Positions 6,914 to 11,767 of a stretch of 11,767 nucleotides of DNA are shown here, piece by piece. This DNA is from an uncultured Lachnospiraceae bacterium (lineage in GTDB: Bacteria > Bacillota > Clostridia > Lachnospirales > Lachnospiraceae): positions 1 to 11,767 of the forward strand of contig CAKRJM010000053.1 in assembly GCA_934351765.1 (NCBI GenBank). Direction: 5' to 3'. Under the pieces are notes generated by a model. The model searched no databases. It saw nothing but the letters and a program-made list of their open reading frames with translations, and had not been told where the DNA came from. Made by a program: the position numbers and the translations under genes. Numbering within the stretch: position 1 is the first letter of the stretch; each line of letters begins with the position of its first letter.

Positions 6914-7975
6914 TTAGTTGGCGTCTTTGACCTGGAGCCACAGTTCGTTGAACAGGGCATCTCCTTCTTCTCCCAGTGTTTTAAACACTTCACAGCGGGA
7001 CAGTACCTCAGCGCTGGGGTTCACGGCCTGGTTTGCGGCTACCTCCGGATCCATCAGCTCCTGTGCACCGGTGTTGGGGGTTGCATAGGTGATATACTCA
7101 AAATTCTTATAAGCGATCTCCGGATCATTTAAGAAGTTGATCCATGCCTCCGCATTCTCCTTGTTCTCGGCATTGGCAGGAATGACCCAGGAATCGATGA
7201 AGTAATTGCTTCCCTCCTCGGGGATCACATACTCCAGATTTTCATTGGACTCCTGAAGCTGAAGCACCTCACCGGAATAACACATGGCAATGGCTGCACT
7301 TTCGGAGATCATGGCGTCCTTGATCTGATCCATGACATAGCGCTGTACCAGAGGTTTCTGCTCCAGAAGCATATTTTTCGCCTCATCGAGCTGTGCCTCA
7401 TCTGTTGTATTCAGCGAGTATCCCAGGATTTCCAGAGGCGCTGTGAACAGATCTCTCGGGCTGTTATACATCAGGATCTCTCCGGAGTATGCCTCATTCC
7501 AGAGATCCTTCCAGCTGGTGATCTTATCGGTGATCATCTTCTTATTGTAAAGGATCCCCAGTGTTCCGTAGGTATAAGGAACGGAATACTTGTTTTCCGG
7601 ATCGAAGGTTCTGGAGCCCTCCATAATGGATTCGCTCAGATACTCCATGTTGGGTATATGATCAAAATTGATCTCTGCCAGCAGGTTATTGGCAATCATC
7701 TTCTCGATCATGTAATCGGAAGGGCAGACCACATCGTAGGACACACCGCCGGCCTCGATGATGGGATACATTTCCTCATTGGTCTCGAAGGTATCATAAA
7801 CAACCTTGATTCCGGTCTCCGCCTCAAACTCGGCAATCACATCTTCATCAATGTATTCGCCCCAGTTGTAGACCTTCACAACACCCTTGTCTTCTTTCTT
7901 CGTTCCGCCGCAGCCGGAAAGGCCGGTCATGGCGAGTACCGCGATCATTCCTGCAGCAAGTAATCTCTTTTTCAT
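6914..7975 (-). CDS. potD: Spermidine/putrescine-binding lipoprotein PotD
   Basis: This is the extracytoplasmic substrate-binding protein of a polyamine ABC importer. At 353 aa it matches the family. The N-terminus is a lipoprotein signal: charged MKKR, a hydrophobic stretch, then lipobox LSGC with C22 as the lipidated residue. The mature part begins VKVYNWGEYIDEDVIAEFEA, the hallmark start of PotD-type proteins, and includes ETNEEMY and YDVVCPSDYMIEKM in the first lobe. The C-terminal lobe has DSWVIPANAENKENAEAWIN. The ATG overlaps the potC stop by 4 nt... and an AAAGGAG ribosome site lies 7 nt upstream inside potC. It is the last gene of the operon, followed by a hairpin terminator. The family is firm; preference for spermidine or putrescine cannot be read by eye. 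Confidence 0.95.
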   Translation of the reverse strand: MKKRLLAAGMIAVLAMTGLSGCGGTKKEDKGVVKVYNWGEYIDEDVIAEFEAETGIKVVYDTFETNEEMYPIIEAGGVSYDVVCPSDYMIEKMIANNLLAEINFDHIPNMEYLSESIMEGSRTFDPENKYSVPYTYGTLGILYNKKMITDKITSWKDLWNEAYSGEILMYNSPRDLFTAPLEILGYSLNTTDEAQLDEAKNMLLEQKPLVQRYVMDQIKDAMISESAAIAMCYSGEVLQLQESNENLEYVIPEEGSNYFIDSWVIPANAENKENAEAWINFLNDPEIAYKNFEYITYATPNTGAQELMDPEVAANQAVNPSAEVLSRCEVFKTLGEEGDALFNELWLQVKDAN

Positions 7976-8754
7976 GTCGTTTCTCCTTTGGTCGTTTTTC
8001 TCTTAGGCAGGTTCGCAATGATCAGAAGGATCAGAACCGCCAGGAACATGATGGTGGACAGTGCATATAAGCTGGGCTTGATACCCTTTCTTACCTCGCT
8101 GTAGATCAGCGTGGACAGCGTGTTAATACCGGCGCCCTTGGTAAAATGAGTGATGATAAAATCATCCAGGGACATGGTGAACGCCAGCAGAAAGCCCGAC
8201 AGAATACCGGGCAGAATGTCCGGAAGGATCACCTTCCAGAACGCATAGAGCGGAGATGCTCCCAGATCCAGCGCCGCCTCATAGGTACTTTTTTCCGTCT
8301 GCTTCATCTTCGGCATGACGCTCAGCACCACATAGGGGATATTGAACGTAATATGAGCAATCAGAACTGTTCCGAAGCCAAGACTTACGCCAAAGGCGAT
8401 GAAGCAGAGCATCAGAGAAATTCCCGTTACGATATCCGCATTCATAAGCGGAATGTTATTGACCCCAAGGATCAGCGTCCGCGGCACCTTCTTCATATTA
8501 TTGATCCCGATACAGGCAATCGTCCCGATGACCGTCGCGATCAGCGCCGAAACAAATGCGATGATCAGCGTGGTTCGCAGTGCCGACATGATCAGGTTAC
8601 TGGAAAACATCTGCTGATACCATTTTAGACTGAAGCCGGTCCATTTGGACATATATTTGGAGCTGTTAAAGGACAGCACCATGAGCACGAGGATAGGCGC
8701 ATACAGGAAAATAAACATGATCACCAGATAAAACCGTTTTAAAAACTTTCCCAT
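7972..8754 (-). CDS. potC: Polyamine ABC transporter permease PotC
   Basis: This inner-membrane permease subunit forms the translocation channel with PotB. It has 260 aa, about six hydrophobic segments starting at about 8-28, and the cytoplasmic-loop EAA motif (E159-A160-A161, then DLGAS and LPGILSG to about 187), which docks on the PotA ATPase. The LDDF sequence at about 196-199 and the N-terminal SFN at about 28-30 are typical of PotC-type permeases. Its ATG shares one base with the potB stop (TGATG), and its stop overlaps the potD start, so translation of the three genes is coupled. Confidence 0.95.
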   Translation of the reverse strand: MGKFLKRFYLVIMFIFLYAPILVLMVLSFNSSKYMSKWTGFSLKWYQQMFSSNLIMSALRTTLIIAFVSALIATVIGTIACIGINNMKKVPRTLILGVNNIPLMNADIVTGISLMLCFIAFGVSLGFGTVLIAHITFNIPYVVLSVMPKMKQTEKSTYEAALDLGASPLYAFWKVILPDILPGILSGFLLAFTMSLDDFIITHFTKGAGINTLSTLIYSEVRKGIKPSLYALSTIMFLAVLILLIIANLPKRKTTKGETT

Positions 8755-9566
8755 CAGAATGCGGCCCCCTCTCCGTCTTTATCGTATTTTGCAAGCAGTG
8801 CCATGCTGATCAGAATGAACACCATGAGCACCAGAGACAGGCCGGAGCCTAAGTTCCAATCAGACGTAAACGTAAACTCCTGCTCAATGACATTACCAAT
8901 GAGCAGCACCATGCCGCCGCCTAACAGGTTCGAAATAACGAAGGTCGTCAGCGCCGGAACGAATACCATGGTAATGCCGCTGATGACACCGGGCATGCTC
9001 ATGGGGAAAATAACCTTCACAAAGGTCTGGAACGCATTTGCTCCAAGATCTCTGGCCGCCTCGATCTTATCATCTCCAATCTTTACCAGCACATTGTAGA
9101 TGGGCAGGACCATGAACGGCAGAAAGTTGTAGACCATGCCAAAGATAATGGCTCCCTGGGTGTTGATCAGGTTCAGTGTTGGAAGATGTAAAAATTTCAG
9201 AATGCTGTTGATGACGCCGTTCCGGTCCAGAAGCGTCTGCCACGCCATGGTCCGAAGCAGAAAATTCATCCACATGGGCAGAATGAACAGGAATACCACA
9301 AAGCTTCCCTTCCCCATGTTCAGGCTTTTTAAGATCATGGCCAGCGGATAGGCCAGAATCAGGCAGATCAGCGTACTGATCAGCGACAGCTTCAGCGACC
9401 GGATCAGTGCATTCATGCGCTCCGTAGAAGCGATCGCCATGATGTTCTCCAGGGTGAATGCTCCGGTTTTATCAGTCAGCCCGTAAAATACCACCAGGGC
9501 CAGCGGAATCAGCGTAAATCCGATCATCCAGATGATATACGGTGCTGCAAGTGTTTTTTTACTCAT
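8754..9566 (-). CDS. potB: Polyamine ABC transporter permease PotB
   Basis: This is the second permease subunit of the importer, with 270 aa. Hydrophobic segments include about 9-29, 60-80, 88-107, 138-160, 195-225 and 242-260. The EAA motif reads [12 protein letters not shown] (169-180), followed by [11 protein letters not shown], and is the PotA contact. The ATG at 9566-9564 lies inside the 3' end of potA, an 8-nt overlap. A GAGGAGG sequence 12 nt upstream is the probable ribosome site. The short N-terminus ([10 protein letters not shown]) means the first membrane segment begins almost at once; no better upstream start is apparent. Confidence 0.95.
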   Translation of the reverse strand: MSKKTLAAPYIIWMIGFTLIPLALVVFYGLTDKTGAFTLENIMAIASTERMNALIRSLKLSLISTLICLILAYPLAMILKSLNMGKGSFVVFLFILPMWMNFLLRTMAWQTLLDRNGVINSILKFLHLPTLNLINTQGAIIFGMVYNFLPFMVLPIYNVLVKIGDDKIEAARDLGANAFQTFVKVIFPMSMPGVISGITMVFVPALTTFVISNLLGGGMVLLIGNVIEQEFTFTSDWNLGSGLSLVLMVFILISMALLAKYDKDGEGAAF

Positions 9567-10632
9567 TGACTCCCACGGCCTCCTCGTCCTCGGATTCCGG
9601 TTTCTTCATGATCTGAATATTAAAGGGATCCACATGAATGCTCACACCTGTACCTACCGGATAACAGGCTGTCGAGTGTACCAGCCACTCAAAGCCGCCG
9701 GCCATGACCTCCATCTCATAGTGTACACCCTTAAAGATCAGATGAGATACCACGCCGTCCAGTGTTCCCTTCCCCGGTTCCAGAAGCTCAATGTCTTCCG
9801 GACGGATCACCACATCGACCGGCTGATTCGTTCCGAATCCCACATCCACACAGGGGAATTTCACACCGAGGATCTCCACCAGCCTGTCCTCAATCATGAT
9901 GCTGTCAATGATGTTGCTGTCACCGATGAAATCTGCCACAAAGGCATTCTCCGGCTCATTGTAAATGTCCTCCGGCGTTCCCATCTGCTGGATATAGCCC
10001 TGGTTCATGACCACCACCGTATCGGACATGGTAAGCGCCTCCTCCTGATCATGGGTCACATAAAGGAAGGTAATCCCAAGCTCGTTTTTCAGGCGGATCA
10101 GTTCATACTGCATATCCTGGCGCAGCTTCAGATCCAATGCTCCCAGAGGCTCATCTAAAAGCAGGACCCGCGGCTCATTCACGATGGCTCTCGCGATCGC
10201 GATCCGCTGCTGCTGTCCGCCGGAAAGAGAATCAACGCTCCGCTTTTCGTAGCCGTCCAGATTTACCAGCTTTAAGGCATAGGAGATCTTATCCTTAATG
10301 TACGCCTTCGACTTTCCTTTGATCTTTAATCCGAAAGCAATATTTTCCTCGATGTTCATATGGGGAAACAGGGCGTATTTCTGAAATACCGTATTGAGCT
10401 GCCGCTTGTTTGGTGCCAGGTTTGTGATATCCTTGCCGTCAAAAAGCACCCGCCCCTTGTCCGGCTTCTCAAACCCGCCGATGATCCGGAGCGTGGTCGT
10501 TTTTCCGCAGCCGCTTGGTCCTAACAGGGTCATAAATTCATTTTCCCGGATGGACAGCTCCAGGTCGTCCAGAACCATGGTATCGTCGAACGTTTTCGAC
10601 ACGCCCTCCAGGCGAATCAGTGGTGTACTCAT
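9559..10632 (-). CDS. potA: Polyamine ABC transporter ATP-binding protein PotA
   Basis: This cytoplasmic ATPase energises polyamine uptake through PotBC. It has 357 aa. The nucleotide-binding domain (about 5-240) shows Walker A GPSGCGKT (38-45), Q-loop Q84, signature LSGGQ (136-140), Walker B VLLLDEP with catalytic E161, a D-loop GALD and the switch H194 in [11 protein letters not shown]-terminal TOBE-type regulatory domain fills about 245-345, as in PotA/MalK-class ATPases. The ATG at 10632-10630 has a GAGGAG ribosome site 7 nt upstream. The gap to the upstream regulator (10633-10808) contains a large nested palindrome and no strong promoter. Transcription may therefore come through from the regulator promoter or from a weak site near 10655-10660 (TATTAT on the minus strand). 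Confidence 0.96.
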   Translation of the reverse strand: MSTPLIRLEGVSKTFDDTMVLDDLELSIRENEFMTLLGPSGCGKTTTLRIIGGFEKPDKGRVLFDGKDITNLAPNKRQLNTVFQKYALFPHMNIEENIAFGLKIKGKSKAYIKDKISYALKLVNLDGYEKRSVDSLSGGQQQRIAIARAIVNEPRVLLLDEPLGALDLKLRQDMQYELIRLKNELGITFLYVTHDQEEALTMSDTVVVMNQGYIQQMGTPEDIYNEPENAFVADFIGDSNIIDSIMIEDRLVEILGVKFPCVDVGFGTNQPVDVVIRPEDIELLEPGKGTLDGVVSHLIFKGVHYEMEVMAGGFEWLVHSTACYPVGTGVSIHVDPFNIQIMKKPESEDEEAVGVNE

Positions 10633-10675
10633 AGGTTTTCTCCTCTATATGAAAATAATACAATTAATGTAATCT

Positions 10676-10807
10676 CGATAACCGACGAACCATCTCAAGG
10701 CCTCCGGCCTTTTCGATGTCCGTTGCACTCACATGGCAGCTGTCTGACCTGCCCTTTCCTGCAAGCAGGCGGGCAGGTCGGACAGCTGCCGCGTTCGTCG
10801 CTTATCG
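10676..10807. repeat. 132-nt nested inverted-repeat element between regulator and potA
   Basis: Outer arms CGATAAcCGACGAAC (10676-10690) and GTTCGTCGcTTATCG (10793-10807) pair at 14 of 15 positions. Between them lie two inner hairpins. A small one is AAGGCC-tcc-GGCCTT (10697-10711). A large one has 20-nt arms at 10735-10754 and 10771-10790, pairing at 19 of 20, with an inner CCTGC/GCAGG pair (10758-10769). The overall fold is a three-way junction on either strand. The element begins directly after the regulator stop and has no T-tract after its stems, so it is not a standard terminator. It could be a dispersed palindromic repeat (MITE or REP-like), an mRNA processing or attenuation structure, or a small RNA. 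The structure is seen; the role is open. Confidence 0.75.
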
Positions 10808-10808
10808 C

Positions 10809-11342
10809 TCAGAAGCTTGGTGGTGAGCTTACCCAGATCAGGGTTGCGCCGTTTTTTGATGTCAGATAATGTTTTTTATCCGGTGTGAAGTAAAAGGCTT
10901 CGCCTTTTTTCGCCCGATAGCTTTTATTTCCCAGATGGATCATGATGCTTCCCTGGAGTACATATCCGAACTCTTCTCCTTCGTGAGGAGTATCAGGGTA
11001 TGTGGATCCTCCTTTTTCCAATGTCAGATAAATCGGTTCCATGATGTTTTTCTGGGCGTTCGGTATGATCCATTCAATCTTGTTTTTCAGATCGCTGTCA
11101 ATCTTTTCGAAAAAATCCTCGCTTCCGAACACGATCTGTTCTTCCGGTTCTTCAGTGAAGAACTCGTTGAGACTTGTTCCGAGGCACTGAAGGATATCCG
11201 TTAATGTGGCGATGGACGGGGAGGTCAGATTTCTCTCCAGCTGGGAAATAAATCCCTTGGACAGCTCTGCCCGATCGGCGAGTTCTTCCTGCGTCAGGTT
11301 TTTTAACACCCTCAGCTCCTTCAGTTTCTGCCCTATATCCAT
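10809..11342 (-). CDS. XRE-family transcriptional regulator with C-terminal cupin domain
   Basis: This 177-aa cytoplasmic DNA-binding regulator has an HTH_3 domain at about 4-62 (LTQEELADRAELSKGFISQL is the helix-turn-helix core). A cupin_2 domain follows at about 100-172, with PHEGEEFGYVLQG (H120, E123/E124) and a later H158 as ligand-pocket residues. The architecture is that of PuuR-like XRE-cupin regulators. It sits immediately upstream of potABCD on the same strand, so a polyamine or related metabolite is the likely ligand; that link is inference from context. The start has only a weak ribosome site (AGGCAGGG). A consensus promoter and a repeated-half-site operator candidate lie 30-100 nt upstream, suggesting tight autoregulation. 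The sequence is intact and of normal length. Confidence 0.92.
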   Translation of the reverse strand: MDIGQKLKELRVLKNLTQEELADRAELSKGFISQLERNLTSPSIATLTDILQCLGTSLNEFFTEEPEEQIVFGSEDFFEKIDSDLKNKIEWIIPNAQKNIMEPIYLTLEKGGSTYPDTPHEGEEFGYVLQGSIMIHLGNKSYRAKKGEAFYFTPDKKHYLTSKNGATLIWVSSPPSF

Positions 11343-11373
11343 GGTTCCCTGCCTTTCAGAAAGTCTACAATTT

Positions 11374-11402
11374 TAAACTCAAAGTTTAGCATTCCTAAAC
11401 TC
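11374..11402. promoter_or_regulatory. Candidate operator of the XRE-cupin regulator
   Basis: Three half-sites alternate in orientation at even spacing: TAAACTC (11374-11380), GTTTA (11384-11388) and TAAACTC (11396-11402). The outer two are exact direct repeats 22 bp apart, two helical turns. The middle one makes a 5-nt-spaced dyad with the first, and GTTTAG/CTAAAC (11384-11400) makes a perfect 5-nt-spaced dyad with the third. The cluster lies just downstream of the -10 box, over the expected transcription start, where a repressor would block initiation or escape. Confidence 0.65.
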
Positions 11403-11415
11403 GCAAACAGATTTA

Positions 11416-11443
11416 ATTATACATATTTCCGGGCCGCTGTCAA
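11416..11443 (-). promoter_or_regulatory. Consensus sigma-A promoter of the regulator (and possibly potABCD)
   Basis: On the minus strand a perfect TTGACA (11443-11438), a 16-nt spacer and a perfect TATAAT (11421-11416) predict a start near 11409, about 67 nt ahead of the regulator ATG. A fully consensus promoter directly followed by a dyad cluster fits strong, repressible expression. Confidence 0.85.
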
Positions 11444-11510
11444 TGGGTTTTCGTGGATTTAAATGTAAAATTTCGGAAAGACAGCAAGCGGAACACGAGC
11501 GCTGCTTTTG

Positions 11511-11767
11511 TCTGCCCTGGCTGAGTTTTCTCCGACTACGTTTCGCCAGGCCACAGACTCGGACTCCTTTCTCTCGTCCGAACGCCGCTTCGCAGCTTCT
11601 GTCTGTCCTGGCTGAGTTTTCTCCGTCTACGTTTCGCCAGGCCACAGACTCGGACTCCTTTCTCTCGTCCGAACGCCGCTTCGCTGCTTCTGTCTGCCCT
11701 GGCTGAGTTTTCTCCGACTACGTTTCGCCAGGCCACAGACTCGGACTCCTTTCTCTCGTCCGAACGC
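11511..11767. repeat. Tandem repeat, 91-bp period, at least 2.8 copies, continuing past the right edge
   Basis: Copies start at 11511, 11602 and 11693; the third is cut by the window end. Copies 1 and 2 differ at three of 91 bases, and copies 1 and 3 are identical over the 75 visible bases. Bases 11492-11510 resemble the end of a further, decayed unit. Each unit holds two small dyads: CCTGGC/GCCAGG (11516-11521 with 11545-11550 in copy 1) and CGGAC/GTCCG (11560-11564 with 11576-11580). The period is not a multiple of three, so open frames through it change frame at each unit and are not credible genes. There are no variable spacers, so it is not a CRISPR array. The stretch 11444-11491 between the regulator promoter and the array shows nothing recognisable. 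Confidence 0.93.

Noticed and set aside
6465..6993. Minus- and plus-strand open frames over the 103-bp repeats, with repeated peptides such as HTFQRQLMY
   Set aside because: The 103-nt period shifts frame at each unit, frames on both strands are equally open, one overlaps the potD end and terminator, and no ribosome site is convincing.
8146..8628. 160-residue open frame opposite potC, and similar frames opposite potB, potA and potD
   Set aside because: They are antisense to well-conserved transporter genes with intact motifs and have no independent support.
10697..10713. Rho-independent terminator after the regulator
   Set aside because: The AAGGCC/GGCCTT hairpin is followed by no T-tract on the minus strand, and the larger hairpin at 10735-10790 has none either.
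11379..11736. Open frames across the 91-bp repeats
   Set aside because: The period is not divisible by three, so the repeated peptides arise from the DNA repeat. One of these frames also spans the operator and promoter of the regulator.

Overview
The window looks like chromosomal DNA of a gut-type Lachnospiraceae (Clostridium cluster XIVa) bacterium. This is inferred from protein character (ATP-type PEP carboxykinase, XRE-cupin regulator beside potABCD), strong Shine-Dalgarno sites, consensus sigma-A promoters and moderate GC. No database search was possible, so species is not claimed.

Layout. (1) 1-2770, minus strand: the sbcD-sbcC DNA repair nuclease pair with a 4-nt ATGA overlap. sbcC runs off the left edge inside its zinc-hook motif. 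(2) 2771-3036: a divergent intergenic region with a promoter for each side and a cluster of inverted repeats. (3) 3037-4641, plus strand: pckA, followed by a strong terminator and a second hairpin shared with the convergent gene. (4) 6410-4822, minus strand: a two-gene unit of a PHP-domain metal-dependent phosphoesterase (TTG start) and a membrane-anchored double-SH3b protein. (5) 6411-6913: a 503-bp gene-free stretch with a likely promoter, 2.6 tandem copies of a 103-bp repeat, an inverted partial copy, and the terminator of the next operon. (6) 11342-6914, minus strand: an XRE-cupin regulator followed by potA-potB-potC-potD, a complete spermidine/putrescine-type ABC importer with overlapping genes. 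A 132-nt nested inverted-repeat element fills the space between regulator and potA. (7) 11343-11767: a consensus promoter with a regularly spaced three-half-site operator candidate, then a 91-bp tandem repeat that runs off the right edge.

How the genes work together. SbcCD would process hairpin and palindromic DNA ends. PckA links C4 acids and PEP, either for gluconeogenesis or, in fermenters, for CO2 fixation. The regulator probably senses a polyamine-related ligand through its cupin domain and controls itself and perhaps the polyamine importer. The PHP/SH3b pair has no assignable pathway.

The coding genes belong to known families. The least explained parts are non-coding: two unrelated tandem-repeat loci, the nested palindrome inside the pot locus, and the operator-like arrays ahead of the regulator and pckA. 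I found no clear new defence or biosynthetic system.
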